Source of the DNA: an uncultured Collinsella sp.
Lineage (GTDB): Bacteria; Actinomycetota; Coriobacteriia; Coriobacteriales; Coriobacteriaceae
Assembly (NCBI GenBank): GCA_905209455.1
Contig: CAJLTA010000001.1
Span: forward strand, 1 to 64,000
DNA length: 64,000 bases
Reading direction: 5' to 3'
Under the pieces are notes generated by a model, which was not told the origin of the DNA, searched no databases, and worked only from the letters and a program-made list of their open reading frames with translations. A program made the translations under genes and the position numbers. Positions 39,756-48,089 of this stretch are shown here, piece after piece. How positions within the stretch are numbered: position 1 is the first letter of the stretch; each line of letters starts with the position of its first letter.

Positions 39756-41216
39756 ATGAGCGAGAACGATTCCCAGCGTCCCCAGGATGCGGGCCATGCC
39801 GGCGAGACTCAGCAGCAACCGCGCGTGCAGGTGGAGTCGACGCCTGCCGACGGCAACATTCCCTACGTGCAGGCCTACGACACACAGACTGGCAAGCCGC
39901 TGGGCGGTCAGCAGGTTGTAAACAAGCACACAGTGGTCAAGACTAAGACCAAAAAGCTGCCGATCTTTATTACGGCACTCGCCGGTTGTGCCTGCGGCGC
40001 CCTGCTGGTCATTGCGCTCATTATGAGCGGCACGCTCGATATCGGCGGCGGCAGGAACGCCGTGACGGCGGGTGCTTCGGGTTCATCGACGCAAAAGATT
40101 ACCATCGACTCCGAGGACACCACGCTGGCCGAGGCCGTCTCTGCCAAGGCCCTCCCCTCCGTCGTTTCCATCACCGCCACTTCGAGCGGTAGCCAGGACA
40201 ATACACTTTCGCAGTCTGCCGACGAGTCGGACGGTTCGGGCAGCGTCGGTTCGGGCGTTGTGCTCGATACCGAGGGCCACATCCTCACCAACAACCATGT
40301 GGTCGATGGCTATGACCAGTACGTGGTGACCATGGACGACGGAACCACGTACGAGGCCGAGTTCGTGGGCAACGATGCTTCGAGCGACCTGGCCGTCATC
40401 AAACTCAAGGATGCTGACGCCTCCAAGCTCACGCCGATTGAGATTGGTGATTCCTCCAAGCTCAACGTGGGCGAGTGGGTCATGGCGATCGGCTCGCCGT
40501 TCGGCAACGAGCAGTCTGTCTCCACGGGCATTGTGTCGGCGCTGTATCGCTCCACGGCCATGAGCTCTACCAGCGGCAACACTATCTACGCCAACATGAT
40601 CCAGACCGATGCCGCCATCAACCCGGGTAACTCCGGTGGTGCGCTCGTCAACGACAACGGCGAGCTCGTGGGTATTAACTCGCTTATCGAGAGCTATTCG
40701 GGCTCCAGCTCGGGCGTGGGCTTTGCCATTCCGGTTAACTACGCCAAGAACATTGCCGACCAGATCATCGACGGCAAGACGCCGGTACATCCGTACATGG
40801 GCGCCACGCTTTCGAGTGTCAACGCGCTTAACGCCCGCACCAACAAGCTGAGCACAGACAGCGGCGCGTATGTGGCGAGCGTCGTTGAGGACGGTCCTGC
40901 CGCCAAGGCCGGCATTCAGGAGGGCGACGTCATCACCAAGCTGGGCGACGACGAGATTACGAGTGCCGATGGCCTGATCATCGCCCTGCGCAGCCACGAG
41001 GTGGGCGAGAAGGTCGAGATCACGCTCATGCGCGGCAAGGAAGAGAAGAAGGTCACCGTCGAGCTGGGCTCCGATGAGGAGCTGCAGAACCAGCAGCAGG
41101 ATGACAGCGAGACCGACACCGGCAACGGCGGTATTACCGACGAGCAGCTGCGCCAGTATCTGGAGGAGCTGTTGGGCCAGCAGGGCCAGGGCCAAGGCTA
41201 CGGTCAGGGTTTCTAG
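39756..41216 (+). CDS. htrA: HtrA/DegP-type serine protease with PDZ domain
   Basis: A 486-residue membrane-anchored protease for misfolded surface proteins. A polar cytoplasmic N-terminus of about 65 residues is followed by one membrane helix (about 67-92). The trypsin-like domain has the triad His181 (NNHVVDGY), Asp211 (SSDLAVIKL) and Ser293 (NPGNSGGAL). A PDZ domain follows, with VVEDGPAAKAGIQEGDVITKLGDDEI, and an acidic, Gln/Gly-rich tail ends the protein (QGQGQGYGQGF). AAAGGA stands before ATG 39756; an earlier in-frame Met at 39717 lies in the hairpin. Single gene with terminators on both sides. Substrates are not known. Confidence 0.92.
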   Translation: MSENDSQRPQDAGHAGETQQQPRVQVESTPADGNIPYVQAYDTQTGKPLGGQQVVNKHTVVKTKTKKLPIFITALAGCACGALLVIALIMSGTLDIGGGRNAVTAGASGSSTQKITIDSEDTTLAEAVSAKALPSVVSITATSSGSQDNTLSQSADESDGSGSVGSGVVLDTEGHILTNNHVVDGYDQYVVTMDDGTTYEAEFVGNDASSDLAVIKLKDADASKLTPIEIGDSSKLNVGEWVMAIGSPFGNEQSVSTGIVSALYRSTAMSSTSGNTIYANMIQTDAAINPGNSGGALVNDNGELVGINSLIESYSGSSSGVGFAIPVNYAKNIADQIIDGKTPVHPYMGATLSSVNALNARTNKLSTDSGAYVASVVEDGPAAKAGIQEGDVITKLGDDEITSADGLIIALRSHEVGEKVEITLMRGKEEKKVTVELGSDEELQNQQQDDSETDTGNGGITDEQLRQYLEELLGQQGQGQGYGQGF

Positions 41217-41242
41217 CGAGCCGTATTGCACATACCGATGCC

Positions 41243-41285
41243 AGAGGGGGCTGTTCCGCCAACGCGGGACAGCCCCCTCTTTTCT
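41243..41285 (+). terminator. Terminator of htrA
   Basis: AGAGGGGGCTGTTCC pairs with GGGACAGCCCCCTCT with one mismatch, followed by TTTTC. Strong intrinsic terminator. Confidence 0.88.
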
Positions 41286-41288
41286 TAT

Positions 41289-41319
41289 TGATCCGTTGGG
41301 GACGGAGGAAAACGGATCA
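41289..41319. repeat. GATCCGTT/AACGGATC element
   Basis: TGATCCGTT (41289-41297) and AACGGATCA (41311-41319) flank GGGGACGGAGGAA. The sequence matches the right half of the palindrome at 9628-9689 and is related to 48029-48060. Confidence 0.7.
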
Positions 41320-41466
41320 TTTAGAGTTGATGAGAGCATGGTTTAATCGCGCGATCCACCCCAGTCCGTCGACTGCCGATTCGGTGCGGTTCGAAAGGGC
41401 TATTCGGCGCCATGGTGACCGGTGGTACTCTAGTATCCGTTTGAAATCGAGCGAAGGAGTGCCGCT

Positions 41467-43695
41467 ATGGAGCAATCGAGCCTGTTTGGTGATGGCGTGG
41501 ACATCGATACCGAAACGCCCGCGAGCACGGATACCGCTGCACCGGCCGATGCCCGTGCCCAGGCGGCAGCGCGTGCGGCCGAGCTGCGCCACGAGCTCGA
41601 TTACCACGCCTATCGCTACTACATGCTCGATGCGCCCGAGATCACGGACGCCGCCTTTGACAAAATGCTCGTTGAGCTGCAGGAAATCGAGGCGACCTAC
41701 CCCGATCTGGTAACGCCCGACAGCTACACCCAGCGCGTGGGCGGCTACGTGAGCGAGCAGTTTACGCCAGTCACGCACATGGCGCGCATGTATTCCATGG
41801 ACGATGCCATGGACCTGGACGAGCTCGACGCATGGCTCCAGCGCACCGAGGATGCGCTCGGTGCCGGCAGCGTCACCTATACCTGCGAGCTTAAGATCGA
41901 CGGTCTGGGCGTGGCCCTTACCTACCAAAACGGCACCTTTGTGCGCGCCGCCACGCGCGGCGATGGTACCACGGGCGAGGACGTGTCGCTCAACGTCCGT
42001 ACCATCAAGGACGTGCCCATGCACCTGTCCGAGCCGGCGCTCGCTCACATGGGTGCCGACCGCGAGCGCACCATCGAGGTGCGCGGCGAGGTCTATATGC
42101 CCAAAGGCAGCTTTGTACGTCTGAATGAAGGGGCCGATGCCGAGGGCCGCGACCCCTTCGCCAACCCGCGCAACGCCGCTGCTGGCAGCCTGCGTCAGAA
42201 GGATCCCAAGGTTACGGCGCGGCGCGATCTGGCCACCTTTATCTATGCCATCGCCGATACCGATCCACTGCACGTCCACAGCCAGCGCGAGTTCCTCGAT
42301 TGGCTGCGTAGCGCCGGCTTTAGCGTCAACCCCAACGTGGCTCGCTGTGCCACGCCGGCCGAGGTCCACGAGTTCTGCGCCCAGGCGCTCGAGCATCGCG
42401 GTGACCTGGACTACGACATCGACGGCGTGGTCGTAAAGGTCGACAGCTTTCAGCAGCAGCTCGACCTGGGCTTTACCGCCCGCGCACCGCGCTGGGCCAT
42501 TGCCTTTAAGTTTCCGCCCGAGGAAAAGCAGACCGTCCTGCGCGAGATTCGCATCCAGGTGGGTCGCACCGGTGTGCTCACGCCGGTCGCCGAGTTCGAT
42601 CCGGTGACGGTTGCCGGCTCCACCATCGCGCGCGCCACGCTGCACAACATCGACGAGATCCGTCGCAAAAACGTGCGCGAGGGCGACACTATTATCGTGC
42701 ACAAGGCGGGCGACGTAATCCCTGAGGTCGTGGGCCCGGTGCTCGACAAGCGCCCGGCTGATTCGGTCGACTGGCACATGCCCGAGGTCTGCCCCGTGTG
42801 CGGCAGCCCCGTGGTTCACGAGGATGGCGAGGTCGCTTACCGCTGTGTCTCCATCGACTGCCCCGCGCAGCTCAAGGAGCGCCTGCTCCACTGGGTGAGC
42901 CGCGGCTGCATGGACGTCGACGGCCTGGGCGACGAGATCGTCGACAAGATGATCGCCGCCGGGCTGATTCACGACGTCGCGGACTTCTACCAGCTCACGG
43001 TCGACGACATCGCAGGCCTGGACACGGGGCGCGTGTACGCCAGCTCCAACAGCAGGAAGGGCGTTAAGAAGGGCGATCCCATTCCGGTGGGCCTCAAGAC
43101 GGCCGAGAAAATCATCGCCGAGCTCAACAAGTCCAAGAGCCAGCCGCTCGGTCGCGTGCTGTTTGCCCTGGGCATCCGCCACGTGGGCAAGAGCGTGGGC
43201 GAGGTCATCGCCGAGCGATTCCTGTCGATCGACAAGCTCATCTTGGCGAGTGAAGAAGACATCGCCGAGTGCGAGGGCATCGGTCCCAAGATTGCGGCGA
43301 GCGTCAAGCAGTTCCTGGCCGTGCCCGAGAACCTTGCCGTGCTGGAGCGCCTGCGTCAGGCGGGCATGTCACTCGAGGTTGACCTAGGTGCCGCCCATGC
43401 GCAGGCTGCAGCCGATGCCGGCGTGGCAGGCGAGCTCGCCGACGCGCAGCCGCTCGCGGGCCTGACGTTTGTGCTGACCGGCACGCTTGTCAACCGCACG
43501 CGCGACGAGGCGGGCGCGGCACTCAAGGTGCTCGGTGCCAAGGTCTCGGGCAGCGTGTCCAAGAAGACGAGCTATCTGGTTGCCGGCCCCAAGGCGGGCT
43601 CCAAGCTCACCAAGGCCGAGCAGCTGGGTGTGCCCGTGTTGGATGAGGATGCGCTCGAGCAAATCTTGGCTACTGGTCAGGTGCCGGAGGCGTAA
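41467..43695 (+). CDS. ligA: NAD-dependent DNA ligase
   Basis: Seals nicks in replication and repair using NAD. The 742-residue protein is longer than the usual 670, mainly through an N-terminal extension of about 35 residues and small insertions near the HhH region. Domain Ia begins at about residue 37 (LRHELDYHAYRYYMLDAPEITDA). The AMP-accepting Lys is Lys143 in CELKIDG. The OB fold (VGRTGVLTPVAEFDPV), the four-Cys zinc finger (CPVCGSPVV...CVSIDCPAQLKE) and helix-hairpin-helix repeats follow. A BRCT domain ends the protein (LAGLTFVLTGTLVNRTRDEA). AAGGAG precedes the ATG. It converges with the merR gene, sharing a two-way terminator. Confidence 0.96.
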   Translation: MEQSSLFGDGVDIDTETPASTDTAAPADARAQAAARAAELRHELDYHAYRYYMLDAPEITDAAFDKMLVELQEIEATYPDLVTPDSYTQRVGGYVSEQFTPVTHMARMYSMDDAMDLDELDAWLQRTEDALGAGSVTYTCELKIDGLGVALTYQNGTFVRAATRGDGTTGEDVSLNVRTIKDVPMHLSEPALAHMGADRERTIEVRGEVYMPKGSFVRLNEGADAEGRDPFANPRNAAAGSLRQKDPKVTARRDLATFIYAIADTDPLHVHSQREFLDWLRSAGFSVNPNVARCATPAEVHEFCAQALEHRGDLDYDIDGVVVKVDSFQQQLDLGFTARAPRWAIAFKFPPEEKQTVLREIRIQVGRTGVLTPVAEFDPVTVAGSTIARATLHNIDEIRRKNVREGDTIIVHKAGDVIPEVVGPVLDKRPADSVDWHMPEVCPVCGSPVVHEDGEVAYRCVSIDCPAQLKERLLHWVSRGCMDVDGLGDEIVDKMIAAGLIHDVADFYQLTVDDIAGLDTGRVYASSNSRKGVKKGDPIPVGLKTAEKIIAELNKSKSQPLGRVLFALGIRHVGKSVGEVIAERFLSIDKLILASEEDIAECEGIGPKIAASVKQFLAVPENLAVLERLRQAGMSLEVDLGAAHAQAAADAGVAGELADAQPLAGLTFVLTGTLVNRTRDEAGAALKVLGAKVSGSVSKKTSYLVAGPKAGSKLTKAEQLGVPVLDEDALEQILATGQVPEA

Positions 43696-43713
43696 GGCAT
43701 CAATAGTCAAATT

Positions 43714-43760
43714 GAAGAACCGCACGGAGAGCTTAACGCTTTCCGGGCGGTTCTTACTTT
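43714..43760. terminator. Two-way terminator between ligA and merR
   Basis: AAGAACCGC (43716-43724) pairs with GCGGTTCTT (43747-43755) with further pairing inside (ACGGA/TCCGG), and ACTTT follows. It overlaps the last codons of the merR gene. Confidence 0.65.
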
Positions 43761-44602
43761 GCAGGGACAACTGGCACCGTGATCTGCGTCACGTAGGTTG
43801 CCGGATCATCGCTGATGATGTCATCGATGAGGGCAATCTCGCGCGATGGACCGGCGGGCGTCAGGTTATGTTCGCGCATATAGCCGAGCAGCTGCTCATA
43901 GCGTGGGGCTGCTTGCCCGTGCGTGCCGCGGAAGCTAATGGTCAGGCAGTGCGCCGCGGGCCGCACCTCGACATCGCCCAGGTAGTCATCCGTGTTGTCG
44001 AGCAACAGAAAGACCTCGTCGTAGCCATTAAAGTCACCGGCGGCGAGGCGCTCGGCACTGATGCCCACGCCCAGATTGCCCAGAAAGACAAATGTCTCGT
44101 GCTGACCCTTCTGCAGTTGACGGATCTGCCACTCCAGCGCATAGGCGTCGGTAGGGTTGACGCGTTCGCGCAATACGGCGCAGCGAAGCTCGGGCGCATC
44201 GATTGCGCAAATGGCATCGAGCTCGGTGTTCAACGCATCGTGAAGCAGGGCAAGTCGGTTATCGATCTTGCGCGACACGCGTTCGAGCTCGCGGCGCTTG
44301 CGCTCGATGAGCTCCTGCTGCTGAGCCAGCTGCCGCTGCATAAGGTCCACATCGCGCGTGGTCACAAACTCGCGGATTTGCGCCAACGGCAAGTCGAGAA
44401 CGCGCAGGTGGCTGATGGTGTTGAGAGTGGAGAGTTGCCGTGATCCGTAGTAGCGGTACCCGCTCGCCGGATCGATGTGCGCCGGCTCCAGCAGTCCCAT
44501 CTGCTCGTAATGGCGCAGCGTGCCCACGCTCAGGTTAAACAGGCGTGCCACCTCGCCAATGCGGAGCAGGCCCTCAGAATGTCCACTTGGCATGTCGGTC
44601 AT
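43754..44602 (-). CDS. MerR family regulator with GyrI/BmrR-like ligand domain
   Basis: A 282-residue regulator in the BmrR style. The N-terminal helix-turn-helix is typical: LLRIGEVARLFNLSVGTLRHYEQMGLLEPAHIDPASGYRYYGSRQL. A long dimerising helix (about 80-125) follows. The C-terminal half is a GyrI-like effector domain (VFLGNLGVGISAERLAAGDF, ending in ATYVTQITVPVV) that binds bulky drugs in relatives. AAAGGAG precedes the ATG. It is the second gene after the MATE exporter on the same strand, 55 bases behind. A MerR-type operator lies upstream of that exporter, so the protein should activate the pair when it binds a drug. Confidence 0.87.
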   Translation of the reverse strand: MTDMPSGHSEGLLRIGEVARLFNLSVGTLRHYEQMGLLEPAHIDPASGYRYYGSRQLSTLNTISHLRVLDLPLAQIREFVTTRDVDLMQRQLAQQQELIERKRRELERVSRKIDNRLALLHDALNTELDAICAIDAPELRCAVLRERVNPTDAYALEWQIRQLQKGQHETFVFLGNLGVGISAERLAAGDFNGYDEVFLLLDNTDDYLGDVEVRPAAHCLTISFRGTHGQAAPRYEQLLGYMREHNLTPAGPSREIALIDDIISDDPATYVTQITVPVVPAK

Positions 44603-44657
44603 GGGACCGCTCCTTTCGGTAAAAACAGGGGAGGGGCGCTAGGCTCGCGTTGCCCCG

Positions 44658-46004
44658 CTACGCCATCAGCTTGTCAAAGGTGCCACGCCGGTTGAGCACG
44701 GTAAACGCGACAACGCAAATGACCGCCGACAAAATCGATCCGCACGGCGAGGCGATACCCATGGGGAACAACGTGTCGGAATAGGCGTTCGACAGCAGCC
44801 ACGCGCCCGGCACGCGAATGAGCGCCACGGCTAGCACGTTGTGCGCAAAGCCGATGTAGCTCTTGCCATACGCAGCGAAAAAGCCGCTAAAGCAAATGTG
44901 GATGCCGGCAAAGATTGCGTCGAAAATATAGCTGCGCATATAGCCGGTACCGGCCGCGACCACCGCGGGGTCCTTGGCAAAAAAGCCGAGAAACGCCGGT
45001 GCCACCAGCCACATGAGCGCCGTGATCAGGCAACCGTACACCACCGAGATGGTCATGGCGTCCTTGAGCACCTGACGTGCACGATCGCCCTTGCCGGCGC
45101 CAGCGTTTTGTGCCGTGAGCGCACTGACGGTGGCGCCCATGGAGCTCGGCACAATGAACAAGAAGCTGATCATCTTCTCGACCAGGCCCACGGCGGCAGC
45201 GTCGACGAGCCCTCGGTGGTTGGCGATGACGGTGATGAACATAAACGCCACCTGGATGCAGCCGTCCTGCACGGCCACGGGCACGCCGATCTTAAGAATG
45301 CTGCTGAGCACCTCGGGCTGGGGGCGCAGGTCGCTGCGCTTAACGTGGATGTTCGTGCGGCGGCTCTTGAGCCACACGAGCGCGAGGGCAACGCTGGCCG
45401 TCTGGGCGGTTACCGTGCCGAGCGCCGCGCCTACGGGGCCGAGCCCCATGTGGCCGATAAACAGAAAATCGAGCGCGATGTTGATGATGCACGCCACGCC
45501 GATCACGTACATGGGCGAGCGCGAATCGCCCAGACCGCGAAAAATGGCCGAGAGGATGTTGTACGCGGCGATGCACGGAATGCCGATAAAACAAATGCGC
45601 AGGTAGGCGGCGGTTCCTTCGACTGCCTCGGCCGGCGTGCCAATGAGTGCCACGATCTGCGGGCACAGTGCAAGCAGGACAACAGCCAGCACCACCGAGA
45701 CACCCATAAACAACGTGATGGTGTTGCCGATGGCGGTCTCGGCGCGGTCAAACCGGCGCGAACCCACGGCGTGGCCGACGATGACCGTCGTTCCCATGGC
45801 CAGGCCCACGAGCGCCACGGTAATCATATAGAGCGTCTGCGCGCCATTTGCCACGGCGGTGATGCCGGCGGCGCCGCTAAACTGCCCCATCATGTACAGG
45901 TCGGCCATACCGTAGAGCATCTGCAAAAAGTACGAGAGCATGTAGGGCAGGGCGAAGACTGCGATGGTCTTGAGGACATTACCGCGTGTGAGGTCGTGTT
46001 CCAT
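44658..46004 (-). CDS. MATE family multidrug efflux transporter
   Basis: A 448-residue, 12-helix MATE exporter that pumps out cationic drugs, or similar compounds, against sodium or protons. It shows the two related halves of six helices, beginning LTRGNVLKTIAVFALPYMLSYFLQMLYGMADLYMMGQFSG and, in the second half, SILKIGVPVAVQDGCIQVAFMFITVIANHRG. The PVAVQD segment corresponds to the P-x-x-x-Q region common in MATE proteins. No clear ribosome binding site stands at the ATG (AGAAAG at 11 bases is weak). It leads an operon with the MerR regulator and is preceded by an elongated MerR-type promoter at 46046-46079. Substrate range is unknown. Confidence 0.9.
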   Translation of the reverse strand: MEHDLTRGNVLKTIAVFALPYMLSYFLQMLYGMADLYMMGQFSGAAGITAVANGAQTLYMITVALVGLAMGTTVIVGHAVGSRRFDRAETAIGNTITLFMGVSVVLAVVLLALCPQIVALIGTPAEAVEGTAAYLRICFIGIPCIAAYNILSAIFRGLGDSRSPMYVIGVACIINIALDFLFIGHMGLGPVGAALGTVTAQTASVALALVWLKSRRTNIHVKRSDLRPQPEVLSSILKIGVPVAVQDGCIQVAFMFITVIANHRGLVDAAAVGLVEKMISFLFIVPSSMGATVSALTAQNAGAGKGDRARQVLKDAMTISVVYGCLITALMWLVAPAFLGFFAKDPAVVAAGTGYMRSYIFDAIFAGIHICFSGFFAAYGKSYIGFAHNVLAVALIRVPGAWLLSNAYSDTLFPMGIASPCGSILSAVICVVAFTVLNRRGTFDKLMA

Positions 46005-46045
46005 GGGCGGGCACTTTCTGGCTTGGTTCGTTTACGTACCAGTGT

Positions 46046-46079
46046 AGTGAAAACCCTACAACGATTGTAGAGTCAAGGT
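46046..46079 (-). promoter_or_regulatory. MerR-type operator and promoter of the MATE-merR operon
   Basis: On the minus strand, ACCTTGACTCTACAATCG and TTGTAGGGTTTTCACT give a -35 TTGACT (46076-46071), a palindrome CTACAA-TCG-TTGTAG in the spacer (46070-46056) and a -10 TTCACT (46051-46046) 19 bases away. The overlong spacer filled by an inverted repeat is the mark of MerR-activated promoters. Confidence 0.8.
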
Positions 46080-46176
46080 TTGAGTCGAGGACAGGGCGAA
46101 AAAAGTGAGGCCCACGATTATTTCCAACTGAATACAGATTCGCACTATGCTTGTTTGACACATTCGTTAGCCTTGC

Positions 46177-46226
46177 GGAAATCGGTTTCGCGTCACTTGA
46201 CACCATCGCCTGTCGCGCAATAATAC
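46177..46226 (+). promoter_or_regulatory. Promoter of the ABC exporter with operator-like site
   Basis: TTGACA at 46197-46202 and TAATAC at 46221-46226 are 18 bases apart, a strong pair. Just upstream, GGAAATCGGTTTCG (46177-46190) resembles the LacI-type sites at 36212-36239, suggesting control by a regulator of that family. Confidence 0.6.
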
Positions 46227-46265
46227 GTGCGTTTGCGAATAACGTTTGATGGGGGATGAACCTGC

Positions 46266-48089
46266 GTGCGCAATCTCAAGATCCTGTTTTCCTACTTGGG
46301 GGAATACCGTCGCGACGCCATACTCGGCGTGCTCTTTGTGACGGCCGAGACGGCGCTCGAGCTGTTTATCCCGGTTATCATGGCGAACATCATCGACGTG
46401 GGCGTGCCTGCGGGCGACATCAACTACATGCTGCTGCAAGGCGCGTACATGTTGGTGTGTGCGGCGTTTTCGCTGGTATTGGGCTTGGGGTACGCGCGCA
46501 CATCCGCTCGCGTGGCCTCGGGCTTGGGCGCCAACCTGCGCGAGGCGGAGTATCGCAAGATTCAGACGCTCGCTTTTGGCAACCTGGACAACTACGATGC
46601 CAGCTCGCTCGTCACCCGCATGACCACCGATATTACCGTCATCCAAAATGCCATCGGTAATGGCTTTCGCCCCATGGTGCGCGGCCCGGTGACGCTCGTT
46701 GTCGGCCTTATCTACGCGCTGGCGCTGTCGCGCCCCCTCGCCACGGTCTTTGCGATTATCCTGCCTGTGCTGGCAATCGTGCTGGGCGTTATCACCTACC
46801 GCGTGAGCCCGCTCTACCGTCAGCTCCAGACCTCGATGGACCACCTCAACGGCGTGGTGCAGGAGGACCTCACTGCCGTGCGCGCCGTTAAGGCGTATGT
46901 GCGCGCGGAGCACGAGGAGGCCAAGTTCGACACCGTCAATACCGAGCTCGCGCACACGGCGACGAAGACCTTCGGCAACGCCGTGCTTAACCTGCCAGTG
47001 TTTCAGCTGTCGATGTACGTGGCCGCGCTTTCTATTCTGTGGATCGGCGGGCGCATGATTCTCGCCGGCGAGCTGGGCGTGGGCTCACTCACAGGCTTTA
47101 TGAGCTACGTGCTGCTAATCATGAACTCGCTCATGATGATCTCCAACGTATTTTTGCTGCTTACGCGCGCACTCGCCAGTGTGGAGCGCATCTCGCACGT
47201 CCTCGATGAGCGCTCGCTTATTGAGGCGCCCGCGGCAGACGCGGCTGTGTGCGAAGTTGTCGACGGAAGTGTCGAGTTCCGCGATGTGTCGTTTAAGTAC
47301 CGCGTGGATGCTGCCGAGGACGTGCTCGAGCATATCGACCTTCGCATTGAGCCGGGCTCCACGGTGGGCGTGCTCGGCGGTACGGGCTCGGGCAAGAGCT
47401 CACTCGTGCAACTGATCGCGCGCCTGTACGATTCCACCGAGGGCGCCGTGCTGGTGGGTGGCCGCGACGTGCGCGACTACGACCTGGTCAGCCTGCGTGA
47501 CGCCGTGGGCATTGTGCTGCAAAAGAACGTGCTGTTTACGGGGACCGTGCGCGAGAACTTACAGTGGGGCGCGCCCGATGCCACCGACGAGGAGCTGCTG
47601 AGTGCCTGCCGTGCGGCGTGCGTGGACGAGTTCCTGGATCGCATCGGCGGGCTCGACGGTGAGTTGGGCCAGGGTGGCGCCGGCGTTTCGGGCGGCCAGA
47701 AGCAGCGCCTGTGCATTGCGCGAACGCTGCTCAAGCACCCGCGCGTGCTCATTTTTGATGACTCGACCAGTGCGGTCGATATGGCGACCGACGCCAAGAT
47801 CCGCGAGCACATTGCTCAGATCCCCGATACGACGGTCATCATTATCGCCCAGCGCATTGCAAGTGTGATGGATGCCGACCGCATCGTGGTGCTGGATGAC
47901 GGCCGTGTCCACGGCGTGGGCACGCATGAGGAGCTGCTGACAGGTGACAACATCTACCAGGAGATTTACGCCTCGCAGATGGAGTTCGCGGGTGATGCGA
48001 GCGACGACGGTGATGCCGACGACGCGAACGATCCGTTTTTTTCCGTCGCATACGGATCATCCTTGGAAGGAGGTGAGCGCCATGCCTAA
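46266..48089 (+). CDS. ABC exporter half-transporter with degenerate ATP site
   Basis: A 607-residue half-transporter: a six-helix membrane domain to about residue 320, then an ATPase domain. Walker A is GGTGSGKSS and the signature is VSGGQKQR. The Walker B region reads VLIFDDSTSAVD, with Asp where the catalytic Glu normally stands. The H-loop reads IIAQRIAS, with Gln in place of His. These are the usual losses in one partner of heterodimeric exporters such as TM287/288 and BmrCD. The start is a GTG with GGGGGATG upstream. Its 3' end (about codons 589-598) consists of a palindromic repeat found elsewhere in the window. The next gene overlaps it by 8 bases, so the two surely form one complex. 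Substrate unknown. Confidence 0.88.
   Translation: MRNLKILFSYLGEYRRDAILGVLFVTAETALELFIPVIMANIIDVGVPAGDINYMLLQGAYMLVCAAFSLVLGLGYARTSARVASGLGANLREAEYRKIQTLAFGNLDNYDASSLVTRMTTDITVIQNAIGNGFRPMVRGPVTLVVGLIYALALSRPLATVFAIILPVLAIVLGVITYRVSPLYRQLQTSMDHLNGVVQEDLTAVRAVKAYVRAEHEEAKFDTVNTELAHTATKTFGNAVLNLPVFQLSMYVAALSILWIGGRMILAGELGVGSLTGFMSYVLLIMNSLMMISNVFLLLTRALASVERISHVLDERSLIEAPAADAAVCEVVDGSVEFRDVSFKYRVDAAEDVLEHIDLRIEPGSTVGVLGGTGSGKSSLVQLIARLYDSTEGAVLVGGRDVRDYDLVSLRDAVGIVLQKNVLFTGTVRENLQWGAPDATDEELLSACRAACVDEFLDRIGGLDGELGQGGAGVSGGQKQRLCIARTLLKHPRVLIFDDSTSAVDMATDAKIREHIAQIPDTTVIIIAQRIASVMDADRIVVLDDGRVHGVGTHEELLTGDNIYQEIYASQMEFAGDASDDGDADDANDPFFSVAYGSSLEGGERHA
48029..48060. repeat. GATCCGT palindrome inside the ABC coding end
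   Basis: CGATCCGT and ACGGATCA flank TTTTTTCCGTCGCAT. Read on the minus strand it matches the elements at 41289 and 9659 (TGATCCGT...GACGGA...ACGGATC). It encodes the tail residues NDPFFSVAYGSS of the upstream ABC protein. Confidence 0.6.
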
